Shown here: positions 1 through 6,078 of the stretch, piece by piece
Numbering within the stretch: position 1 is the first letter of the stretch
Layout of the letters: the number at the start of each line of letters is the position of its first letter
Assembly: GCA_029855925.1 (NCBI GenBank)
Contig: JAGSHP010000072.1
Span: 1 to 13,528, forward strand
From: Candidatus Thorarchaeota archaeon
GTDB taxonomy: Archaea; Asgardarchaeota; Thorarchaeia; Thorarchaeales; Thorarchaeaceae
Length of the DNA: 13,528 nt
Reading direction: 5' to 3'
Program-made: the position numbers and the translations under genes
Notes under the pieces: generated by a model
Databases searched by the model: none
The model's input: only the letters and a program-made list of their open reading frames with translations
What the model was told of the DNA's origin: nothing

Positions 1-369
1 CGTGAAAAACTAAATGAGCAAGAGATAGCCCAGTTAGAGAAGTTGAGAGATGGCATTCTAAAGAAATATGGCGGGACCGGCGTTCAGCGTATTCTAAATG
101 AGGCTGTATTCGGATTTCTCCATATGATCACGGTATATCCCGTACATGATGTGAGTACATTATCTGATAGTGATGGAAATGTCTTACCTGATGTCTATCT
201 TGTTCCTGAAGGGACAACAGCGAAAGAGTTTGCAGGGGTCATTCACACGGAACTGATGGAGAGCTTTATTCACGCAATTGACGCGCGGACTAAAATGAGA
301 ATCTCCGACAAGCACGTTCTGAATGATCGTGACGTCATAAAGATAGTCAGCGCAAAAGGCTCAAAGTAG
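1..369 (+). CDS. ychF: YchF/Obg-like GTPase, C-terminal part (5' end outside window)
   Basis: Reading frame 1 is open from the first base, so this is the last 122 residues of a longer protein. The visible part matches the C-terminal region of archaeal YchF-type (Obg-like) P-loop ATPases/GTPases: a GVQRILNEAVF helix, the conserved segment around ITVYPVHD, then a TGS domain with LVPEGTTAKEFAGVIH and the closing DGDV-like turn, here LNDRDVIKIVSAKG. In this family the TGS domain contributes to ribosome and nucleic-acid contact. The nucleotide-binding domain lies outside the window and cannot be checked. The stop codon is 11 bases from the end of the convergent flavin reductase gene. A DRG-type GTPase is the main alternative, but the alignment from memory favours YchF. 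Confidence 0.85.
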   Translation, partial: REKLNEQEIAQLEKLRDGILKKYGGTGVQRILNEAVFGFLHMITVYPVHDVSTLSDSDGNVLPDVYLVPEGTTAKEFAGVIHTELMESFIHAIDARTKMRISDKHVLNDRDVIKIVSAKGSK

Positions 370-380
370 AGGCGACCGAC

Positions 381-917
381 TCATCTCATCTTTTCCCCAA
401 TTGACCAGTACTCTCCGGATAGGGGAATGTACGTGAATAACCGAGCCTTTGCCACATCAAGACTGTCATCATTGGTCAGAACTGAATCGTCTATATGTAC
501 AGCCACAATCTGTGCAATGAAGAGATCATGGACACCGAGTGGCAGTACTTGCGTGACCTTACATTCCACATTGATGGGGCACTCGGCAATGAGTGGGCTT
601 GAAACCTTTGTTGCTGGAGCCGCAGTGAAACCGCACTCTTTGAATTTGTCATAGTCACGGCCTGACTTCGTGCCACAGAATACAACAGACTCTAATTGGT
701 CTGCTGACGGGATGTTGAGTACAAAGCTCCCAGCTGCCTTGACAAGATTGTAGCTATGGCGGTTAGGTCGGATCCCAATTGCAACTGTAGGGGGATTGCT
801 GCAGACATTAGCGACCCAAGACAGTGTAATGATGTTTGAGTCATCACCAATGCGTACACTCAACAAAACTACAGGAGTTGGGACAATTGCCGTAGACGGC
901 TTCATCTCTCGTTTCAT
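381..917 (-). CDS. Flavin reductase-like FMN-binding protein (flavoredoxin/DIM6-NTAB type)
   Basis: A 178-residue single-domain protein with the split-barrel flavin reductase-like fold. Diagnostic segments are TAIVPTPVVLLSV near residue 9, TLSWVANVCSNPPTVAIGIR (31-50), which forms the FMN-binding strand and loop, RHSYNLVKAAGSFVLNIP (53-70), and the C-terminal PLSGEYWSIGEK. Family members bind FMN and act as NAD(P)H:flavin oxidoreductases or electron carriers; the partner here is unknown. The start is uncertain. The frame is open to a TTG at 947, but I chose the ATG at 917 because family members begin a few residues before the TAxxPTPV segment and an AT-rich box (941-951) lies about 30 bases upstream. 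No strong Shine-Dalgarno is seen at either start. The gene is convergent with ychF and divergent from serA. Confidence 0.85.
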   Translation of the reverse strand: MKREMKPSTAIVPTPVVLLSVRIGDDSNIITLSWVANVCSNPPTVAIGIRPNRHSYNLVKAAGSFVLNIPSADQLESVVFCGTKSGRDYDKFKECGFTAAPATKVSSPLIAECPINVECKVTQVLPLGVHDLFIAQIVAVHIDDSVLTNDDSLDVAKARLFTYIPLSGEYWSIGEKMR

Positions 918-1025
918 AGCAATTTCAGCAGGAGCCTGACTTATCAATTAGTTGTTTCGTCATGTTTAAGACTAAGATACGCACGAAACCTCACATACAA
1001 ACTGGCTCATTCGGAGAGAACAGAA

Positions 1026-1937
1026 ATGGCACGGGTACTAGTAGCTGATCCAATTGCAGAGTCAGCAATCAAGAAAATGACTGATGCAGGGCTGGAGGTT
1101 GTCGTCAGAGATAAGGACGCTGATGGCCCGATTGTAGAGCAGATTAAGGGTTTCGACTGCATCGTCGTCCGTAGTGCAACAAAGGTCACCAAGGAAGTCA
1201 TTGAGGCTGGAGATAGGCTTCGATTGATTGTTCGAGCAGGGGTGGGGCTGGACAATGTGGACCAAGATGCTGCAAAGGCGAAGGGTGTCAAGGTGATGAA
1301 CACCCCTGAGGCCCCAACTGTTTCTGTTGCAGAGATGGTGTTCGCGCACATGTTTGCGCTTGCAAGAAACATAGCACTTGCAGATAGTTCAATGAAGGAT
1401 GAACGCTGGGAGAAGAAGAAGCTGAAGGGAGTTGAACTCTGGCAAAAGACACTTGGAGTCATCGGCTTTGGGCGCATTGGTCAGGCTGTGGCCAAGAGGG
1501 CCAAGGCATTAGGAATGAATGTAATAGCTTATGATGTCGTGGATATCGATTCTATCTGTAAGGAGTTTGGTGCCAAGAGAGCCACCTTGGAGGAGATTCT
1601 AAGAGAGGCGGATTACATCACACTCCATGTGCCACTTCTCCCGCAGACGAAAGGGATGATAGGTCGGAAGCAGTTTGAGATGATGAAATCAACTGCCTTC
1701 ATCATCAACACGTCCAGGGGAGGGGTCATTGATGAGAGTGCACTTCTAGACGCCCTCAATAGTGGGGAGATCGCAGGAGCAGGACTAGACGTCTTCGAGA
1801 ACGAACCGCCAACAGATTGGAAACTGGTAAAACATCCAAAAATCATCGCGACTCCACATCTCGCCTCAACTACCGTTGAGGCACAGGCGAGAGTGGGCGA
1901 GTTGACAGCGGAGAAGGTCATAAATGAGCTTGCCTGA
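1026..1937 (+). CDS. serA: D-3-phosphoglycerate dehydrogenase-type 2-hydroxyacid dehydrogenase, no ACT domain
   Basis: A 303-residue NAD-dependent D-2-hydroxyacid dehydrogenase. The Rossmann nucleotide-binding motif is GFGRIG at residues 147-152. The catalytic triad can be placed as Arg231 (NTSRGG), Glu260 (VFENEPP) and His278 (TPHLAS). The substrate-side RAGVGLDNVD segment (70-79) is typical of phosphoglycerate dehydrogenases, so the likely reaction is 3-phosphoglycerate to 3-phosphohydroxypyruvate in serine synthesis. The protein stops right after the substrate domain, so the C-terminal serine-sensing ACT domain of long SerA forms is missing and classical feedback inhibition is not expected. 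It could also be a glyoxylate/hydroxypyruvate reductase. The start is supported by GGAGAG at 1013-1018, eight bases before the ATG, and a TTTAAG box at 964-969. It is probably transcribed separately from the L15e operon. Confidence 0.88.
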   Translation: MARVLVADPIAESAIKKMTDAGLEVVVRDKDADGPIVEQIKGFDCIVVRSATKVTKEVIEAGDRLRLIVRAGVGLDNVDQDAAKAKGVKVMNTPEAPTVSVAEMVFAHMFALARNIALADSSMKDERWEKKKLKGVELWQKTLGVIGFGRIGQAVAKRAKALGMNVIAYDVVDIDSICKEFGAKRATLEEILREADYITLHVPLLPQTKGMIGRKQFEMMKSTAFIINTSRGGVIDESALLDALNSGEIAGAGLDVFENEPPTDWKLVKHPKIIATPHLASTTVEAQARVGELTAEKVINELA

Positions 1938-1960
1938 GGTATGAAGGACTGACCAATCGC

Positions 1961-2125
1961 TATATCTTTAAGGAAACATTATTGGCAATGAAGCGACTCA
2001 TACCCTACAATGGACAATGGGTCCATCCATTCCTTTGTGTTGGCGGACAAGTCCGCGCGGGATGTGGCCTCAGTGGCTGAACCAGAAACACGAAAGAGCG
2101 ATGTACGACAAAGGAAGGAAACGAC
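1961..2125 (+). promoter_or_regulatory. Promoter and structured leader of the L15e-RNase P operon
   Basis: A TATA-like TATATCTTTAA lies at 1961-1971, which would put transcription start near 1985-1995 and leave a leader of roughly 135 bases, long for an archaeal gene. The leader holds two hairpins with the same core: ATGGAC-AATGG-GTCCAT at 2010-2026 and GCGGAC-AA-GTCCGC at 2043-2056. Both begin with GGACAA and close with GTCC, so the arms could also pair across hairpins. A strong Shine-Dalgarno (AAGGAAGG, 2110-2117) precedes the L15e ATG. Two very short ORFs overlap the leader (1988-2080 and 2010-2144). A role in autoregulation of the ribosomal protein operon is inference. Confidence 0.45.
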
Positions 2126-2144
2126 ATGGCGTACAAATACATGA
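2010..2144 (+). CDS. Possible 44-residue leader ORF overlapping the L15e start
   Basis: An ATG at 2010 opens a 44-codon frame ending in TGA at 2142-2144, so it runs through the L15e ribosome-binding site and overlaps the first 19 bases of rpl15e out of frame. The peptide begins MDNGSIHSFVLADKSARDV and is charged and Lys/Arg-rich at the end. I recognise no family. It has no clear Shine-Dalgarno of its own, and its first codons coincide with the first leader hairpin. Terminating inside rpl15e would allow translational coupling, but chance openness of a short frame is just as likely. A competing 30-codon frame starts at 1988. Confidence 0.2.
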   Translation: MDNGSIHSFVLADKSARDVASVAEPETRKSDVRQRKETTWRTNT

Positions 2145-2704
2145 ATGATGTGTGGATTAAGGAGCAGCAAGAGCGCTCCGATATCGTCAGAAGCCGACTT
2201 ATTGTTTGGAGAAAACAGGGCAGTATTGTTAGACTTGACAGGCCTACACGCCTCGGACGTGCCCGGGAACTGGGATACAAGGCAAAGCAAGGATACGTAG
2301 TTGTCAGAGTTAGAACTGGTCGCGGTCCACGTGAAAAGCCTCGCCCTCGAATGGGACGAAAGCCTCGAAGTCTTGGTGTCCGCAAGTACACCCCACAGAA
2401 GTCAAGACGCTGGATTGCAGAGGAAAGAGTTGCCCGGAAGTTTCCGAACCTCAGAGTTCTCAACTCGTATTGGGTGGGATCGGATCATAGATGGGTCTTC
2501 TATGAGGTGATTCTCGTTGATCCAAATCATCCAGTCATCTACAACGATCCTGAGATAAACTGGATCTGTGATGCAACACACAAGGGGCGCGTACACCGAG
2601 GATTGACCTCAGCAGGCAAGAGGAGCAGGGGTCTCCGAAGAAAGGGTCGTGGCGCAGAAAAGATAAGACCATCACTGGCTGCACACAAGAACCGTGGCAA
2701 ATAA
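2126..2704 (+). CDS. rpl15e: Large-subunit ribosomal protein L15e (eL15)
   Basis: At 192 residues this is the normal length for archaeal L15e. The N-terminal MAYKYMNDVWIKEQ, the LDRPTRLGRARELGYKAKQG block (37-56), RGPREKPRPRMGRKPRS and NSYWVGSDHRWVFYEVILVD are hallmark segments. The basic C-terminus (RGLTSAGKRSRGLRRKGRG) is the rRNA-contacting tail. The protein binds 23S rRNA near the exit-tunnel side of the large subunit and has no bacterial counterpart of the same family, so it is strong evidence for an archaeon. The start is supported by AAGGAAGG at 2110-2117. It heads an operon with the COG1325 protein (28-base gap), Rpp30 and Pop5, a linkage known from many archaea. Confidence 0.97.
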   Translation: MAYKYMNDVWIKEQQERSDIVRSRLIVWRKQGSIVRLDRPTRLGRARELGYKAKQGYVVVRVRTGRGPREKPRPRMGRKPRSLGVRKYTPQKSRRWIAEERVARKFPNLRVLNSYWVGSDHRWVFYEVILVDPNHPVIYNDPEINWICDATHKGRVHRGLTSAGKRSRGLRRKGRGAEKIRPSLAAHKNRGK

Positions 2705-2732
2705 TGAGTCAAGATAAGTAAGGAGTCAGACC

Positions 2733-3194
2733 ATGCCATCGATTGAGAGAGTCGAGGCGAGGGCCTATTCCCGATCCACAGAGATTGTTGACCGAGTGAA
2801 GATGGCCGTGATGGCTCTCTTCCCAGAAACCGCAGAGGAGAAGGTCAAGCTCGACTCAACTACAACAGAGGGATATGGTCAAATTCCTATTGGTGTCATT
2901 ACGGCCCAAGTTTCGAATAAGCGAATGGCTCAGGTCACATTCGAGCATATTATTGAAATGTTGCCGCCTGCCGACAGAGAGAAACTTGCCTCTACGGTTG
3001 AGCGTCGTCTTGATGATAAGTGCGTCCTTTTCCTAAGACTGGACAAACAAGAGGCATATCAGGGGAATATTCGGCTCGCCACAAGACCCGATGTAATTCG
3101 TGTCAAGGTATATTTGAGAGAGTATCCAAGATGCAATAGACTTGAAACCATTGAATTCATCAAAGGCGCTTTGATGAATACGGGGCGAAGATAA
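2733..3194 (+). CDS. COG1325 family predicted RNA-binding exosome-associated protein
   Basis: A 153-residue protein of the archaeal COG1325 (former DUF54) family. Recognisable parts are the N-terminal RVEARAYSRSTEIVDRVKMA, the central GQIPIGVITAQV segment, the helix before LDDKCVLFLRLDKQEAYQG (about 93-111) and the C-terminal VKVYLREYP. The family was predicted to be an RNA-binding exosome subunit mainly because its gene sits between rpl15e and the RNase P genes, which is exactly the arrangement here; biochemical function is not settled. The start is backed by GGAG at 2722-2725, seven bases before the ATG. Only one base separates its stop from the next gene, so the two are co-transcribed. Confidence 0.85.
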   Translation: MPSIERVEARAYSRSTEIVDRVKMAVMALFPETAEEKVKLDSTTTEGYGQIPIGVITAQVSNKRMAQVTFEHIIEMLPPADREKLASTVERRLDDKCVLFLRLDKQEAYQGNIRLATRPDVIRVKVYLREYPRCNRLETIEFIKGALMNTGRR

Positions 3195-3195
3195 G

Positions 3196-3882
3196 GTGAG
3201 CGTAGACCTCAATGTTCTGATTCAGAACGAATATGTAGATGAATATCTCTTGATGGCAGAACGCTTTGGCGTAGAATATATACTCACAACGGAACGTCTT
3301 TCCCAGGAGGTTCGAGGAGAGAGAAACCCCACCATACTGCCCCGTGCAACTTTGACAGGTAGAACACTCAGTGCCCTGAGGACCCAGGTAAACCAGACCC
3401 GCAGGAACTCCGTGATAATTGCAGTACCATTGAGAGGTGTCAGCGTTGCCAATTGGGCTGCAGAGGACTCTAGAATCGACCTCCTAACACTCACTGTGAA
3501 CGAGAAGGTACAAGGACTGAAATCAACAACAGCTAGGCTTGCTGCGGGCGCAGATGTTGCTCTTGAGATACCCATACGTCCCATTCTGGTCAGTTCGGGA
3601 TTTGAGCGGTCCCGGATTCTAAAGATCTATCGAGAGGCGACTTCGATTGCTCTAGATGCGGGGATGCAGGTAGTCTTGTCCAGTGGAGCTCGGTCATACA
3701 TTGAGATGAGGTCGCCGAGGGCAATGGAGTTTGTGGGGACGGTCATTGGTCTTGATAGAAGATATTCACGAGAGGCAATGGCATGGGCATTGGAACGAGT
3801 CAAGAGAAATGTGAAGCGCCTTGACGAGAGGTTCGTGGCGCCCGGAATTGAAGTGATTGAACCAGGGGAGGGTCGGACGTGA
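3196..3882 (+). CDS. rnp3: RNase P protein component 3 (Rpp30 homologue)
   Basis: A 228-residue protein subunit of archaeal RNase P, the ribonucleoprotein that removes 5' leaders from tRNA precursors. Rpp30 has a PHP-like TIM-barrel fold and pairs with Pop5. Visible hallmarks are the N-terminal DLNVLIQNEY strand, the SRIDLLTL segment (about 92-99), LAAGADVALEIPI (116-128) and the VVLSSGARSYIEMRSPRAM segment (about 159-177) that forms the conserved C-terminal face. The start is a GTG one base after the previous stop, with GCGAAG as a weak upstream signal, which fits translational coupling. Its last bases overlap the next gene (GTGA). The N-terminus is a little shorter than in some euryarchaeal forms. 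Confidence 0.93.
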   Translation: MSVDLNVLIQNEYVDEYLLMAERFGVEYILTTERLSQEVRGERNPTILPRATLTGRTLSALRTQVNQTRRNSVIIAVPLRGVSVANWAAEDSRIDLLTLTVNEKVQGLKSTTARLAAGADVALEIPIRPILVSSGFERSRILKIYREATSIALDAGMQVVLSSGARSYIEMRSPRAMEFVGTVIGLDRRYSREAMAWALERVKRNVKRLDERFVAPGIEVIEPGEGRT

Positions 3883-4202
3883 AACAATATCGAAGGCGCT
3901 ATGTCTACTTTGAGCTGGTTGTTCAGGGCAAGCCTGTTACTGACCAACAACTTGTTAATGCAATTAGAAAGAGCCTGATGAAGCTCTATGGAGAGGTCGC
4001 GGTTGCAGATTCGCGTATCTTTCTTCAGAGATATGATGAGGTGTCCGGAACTGGTGTGCTTCAGGTAAACGAGAGAGTCTTAGAGCGAGCACTTGCTGCA
4101 TCAGCACTCGTTTACGAGATTGATTCGTCAAGGGTTTCATTCGTCCCCAAGAAGACATCCGGGACCATTCGCGCCTTGACAAGAAAGACGGTCACGTCTT
4201 GA
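3879..4202 (+). CDS. rnp2: RNase P protein component 2 (Pop5 homologue)
   Basis: A 107-residue Pop5-family protein. It opens with KQYRRRYVYFELVVQGKPVT, the expected basic first strand of this RRM-like fold, and continues with a helix (LVNAIRKSLMKLYGE) and the VLQVNERVLERALAASALV segment. Pop5 and Rpp30 form the heterotetramer that activates the RNase P RNA's catalytic domain. The GTG start overlaps the rnp3 stop by four bases (GTGA), a strong coupling signal. The stop codon region overlaps the end of the convergent JAMM gene by 11 bases. In many archaea proteasome alpha, SBDS and exosome genes follow Pop5; none do here. Confidence 0.92.
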   Translation: MKQYRRRYVYFELVVQGKPVTDQQLVNAIRKSLMKLYGEVAVADSRIFLQRYDEVSGTGVLQVNERVLERALAASALVYEIDSSRVSFVPKKTSGTIRALTRKTVTS

Positions 4203-4608
4203 TACAGGGAACTTCTGTGACTTCATCACCCTTCAGGTAGAATGCGTGTGAACTCCAGCTCCCTGTGCTCTTACTGGCAATGAGCCAAATGACGGGATTG
4301 AGTCTCATGTTCTCCACATCCCGTTCTGATGGTCGCGGAGGCGCCGGGTGAGAATGAAATATGCCAACCATTCTGATCCCGAAACGTTCGTATTGGATGA
4401 GGAGATTGTATTCCGTCACAGGGTCCACTTCGAATCGTGAAGGGGAGACTGCAGTGTTATTGACGGGTTCTATATGGGAAACTCGGGCAATTCCATCCTG
4501 AATGGTACCGAAGAGTAGTGCCACGGACTCGTTGGGAAGACTATTCTCTGCATGGTCATAGAGAGAGAGAAGATGCTCGGGGGTGATTTGTATGCCAGAG
4601 AATTGCAT
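4192..4608 (-). CDS. JAB1/MPN/Mov34 (JAMM) metalloprotease
   Basis: A 138-residue stand-alone JAMM domain. The zinc-site residues can be placed: catalytic Glu27 in NESVALLFG, then His85, His87, Ser94 and Asp97 in the segment from IFHSHPAPPRPSERD. Such enzymes cleave isopeptide or C-terminal bonds of ubiquitin-like modifiers, or free sulfur-carrier proteins from their conjugates. The usual spacing is HxH-x10-D; here nine residues separate His87 and Asp97. All ligands remain, so activity is still plausible. There is no signal peptide. The gene follows lrp by 13 bases, with its likely Shine-Dalgarno (GAGGA) starting within the lrp stop codon region, so the two form an operon. The target is unknown; no ubiquitin-like or E1-like gene is in the window. 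Confidence 0.88.
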   Translation of the reverse strand: MQFSGIQITPEHLLSLYDHAENSLPNESVALLFGTIQDGIARVSHIEPVNNTAVSPSRFEVDPVTEYNLLIQYERFGIRMVGIFHSHPAPPRPSERDVENMRLNPVIWLIASKSTGSWSSHAFYLKGDEVTEVPCIKT

Positions 4609-4621
4609 TGCTCAGAGTTCC

Positions 4622-5119
4622 TCAAAATGGAGATTTGACTGTTTCGAGGACTATGCAGGTCTCCACCTCACCAACGCCAGGAACCTTTCCCAGTCGACGC
4701 TCAAGGAAATCACGCAATTGCCCAAGGTCGTTGACGGTAACTTTCAACATCAGACCACAGGCGCCATCGAGAAAATAGGCCTCATCCACTTCGTCATAAT
4801 TCCTAACAGTTTCAGCAATGATTGTAGCTTGTTTCATCATTGCTTTGACGCGGATCATTGCACAGATCTGACGTCCCATCTTCAATGGGTCCAATACAAC
4901 AGTAAATCGTTTGATGACTCCCTCTTTTCGTAGACGTCTCACGCGTCGTCGAACAGTAACCTCGGTCTTGCCCACAACTACGGCAATATCCGAGAATGAC
5001 ATGCGGCCGTCCTGTTGTAAGAGAGAGATTATCTTCTTGTCAGTTTCATCTAGATCCACGAGGTCGACCTCAATTGTGCCGTTTTGGAACTTGACGTGTA
5101 GATGCGCGTATTCGTACAT
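4622..5119 (-). CDS. Lrp/AsnC family transcription regulator
   Basis: A 165-residue regulator with the usual two parts. The N-terminal AsnC-type winged helix-turn-helix runs from LDETDKKIISLLQQDGR (23-39) through SFSDIAVVVGKTEVTVRRRV to about residue 72; the RAM ligand-binding and oligomerisation domain covers about 85-160. The acidic RAM signature is modified, with DGACGLMLKV at 118-127. A 22-residue N-terminal extension before the HTH (MYEYAHLHVKFQNGTIEVDL) is unusual for the family. The ATG is preceded closely by GGAAGG. Lrp/AsnC proteins often regulate their own promoter and adjacent genes, so the nested inverted repeat upstream (5131-5195) is a candidate site. The downstream partner is the JAMM gene. 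Confidence 0.92.
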   Translation of the reverse strand: MYEYAHLHVKFQNGTIEVDLVDLDETDKKIISLLQQDGRMSFSDIAVVVGKTEVTVRRRVRRLRKEGVIKRFTVVLDPLKMGRQICAMIRVKAMMKQATIIAETVRNYDEVDEAYFLDGACGLMLKVTVNDLGQLRDFLERRLGKVPGVGEVETCIVLETVKSPF

Positions 5120-5130
5120 ATACCTTCCGA

Positions 5131-5195
5131 ATTGTGACTGAAGTCAATAGTCTTGTCGTTCACTCTGAATGAAGACTGACATGCTTGCTCACAAT
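5131..5195 (-). promoter_or_regulatory. Nested inverted repeat between the HD gene and lrp
   Basis: Outer arms ATTGTGA (5131-5137) and TCACAAT (5189-5195) are perfect complements, and inside them AGTCTT (5149-5154) pairs with AAGACT (5172-5177), extended by GTC (5143-5145) with GAC (5178-5180) across a three-base bulge. The central 17 bases include TTCA/TGAA. The outer arm contains the TGA stop of the HD gene and the other arm ends just before the lrp Shine-Dalgarno. It may be an Lrp operator for autoregulation, or an RNA fold terminating upstream transcription. Confidence 0.4.
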
Positions 5196-6010
5196 ATTTG
5201 CAACTCTTTGGTCAGAATTCTCTCCTCTTGGCTTGACATCACCACATAGAGTTCGATGTGATCCAAGAGCTGAGGAGCACTTCGAATCTTCTTTTCAAGA
5301 AGCTCTTGTATCTGAAATATCCCCGATGCATTGCTCATCTCAATCTCAATACGTACTGTCTTCTTGGTGCCCTTTCTGATGCGAACTCGTCGAATTGCCA
5401 TTGCAGAGGCTGAGTGTATATTGACACTTCCGGCCTCAAAGGGAATTCGTGCGCGTCCAGATGTCATGTCAAGTGCATCAGCCACGCCGACGACTCCTGC
5501 CTCAATGGTTGTTGGGCGTATGAATTTGTCATGAGAGTATATCGCATGTAAGACATGACCTCTCACGTGAACCTGCTTGTGTTTGTCATCTGGATAGACC
5601 TTCTCAAGAATGCCATCAACAATGGGTTTGGCAAGAAACACTGAGAATTCATTATGGTTCTCGCGATGAACGCTCATTCCAAGGTCGTGAAGATAACAGC
5701 CCAGAAGTACTATCAATTGAGCATCTTGAAAGGTTCCGGTTTCCTCCTGTACAATCGTTGGTTGAACCTCCGTGCCCAACGTGTCCAATAGTTCCATCCC
5801 GTTTTTGGTAACAATCAATGAGTGAATATGACCATGATCGCTATAGCCCAAACGGTCAATTGCCATTCGATTTGTGTCTTCAAGAATTGTCTGAACTTCA
5901 AGATTGGATTCTAGCGAGTCAAAGGCGGTCAGGCATAATTGGTTCTTCCTGAACAGCCGACGCACTCTATCACTCAATGTCTTCCTTGAGTGCCTTTGTT
6001 GTTTTGTCAA
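5189..6010 (-). CDS. HD-superfamily metal-dependent phosphohydrolase (COG3294-like)
   Basis: A 273-residue cytosolic HD-domain protein. Metal-binding residues appear in order: His59, His61 and His63 region in YSDHGHIHSLIV, the His108-Asp109 pair in LLGCYLHDLGMSVHRENH, His160-Asp161 in HAIYSHD, and Asp178 in VGVADALDMTSGR. The remainder (PFEAGSVNIHSASAMAI and the C-terminal alpha/beta region with MSNASGIFQIQELL) matches a conserved archaeal/bacterial HD family that I recall as COG3294, whose substrate is unknown. Start: TTG at 6010, preceded by GAGGAG with a six-base spacer, which is better than any internal ATG. It lies 68 bases downstream of FTR1 and 69 upstream of lrp on the same strand. 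Confidence 0.83.
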   Translation of the reverse strand: MTKQQRHSRKTLSDRVRRLFRKNQLCLTAFDSLESNLEVQTILEDTNRMAIDRLGYSDHGHIHSLIVTKNGMELLDTLGTEVQPTIVQEETGTFQDAQLIVLLGCYLHDLGMSVHRENHNEFSVFLAKPIVDGILEKVYPDDKHKQVHVRGHVLHAIYSHDKFIRPTTIEAGVVGVADALDMTSGRARIPFEAGSVNIHSASAMAIRRVRIRKGTKKTVRIEIEMSNASGIFQIQELLEKKIRSAPQLLDHIELYVVMSSQEERILTKELQIL

Positions 6011-6078
6011 TAGATTCTCCTCATAGTATATTATTTTCAGGTTGGCTTTCTAAGTTGCTATAGTGGCCCATTTGAGCA

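Noticed and set aside
1007..1477. A 156-codon minus-strand open frame inside serA
   Set aside because: It is antisense to a protein with complete dehydrogenase motifs, is Ser/Thr-rich low-complexity, and has no recognisable family; it is a shadow of the serA codon bias.
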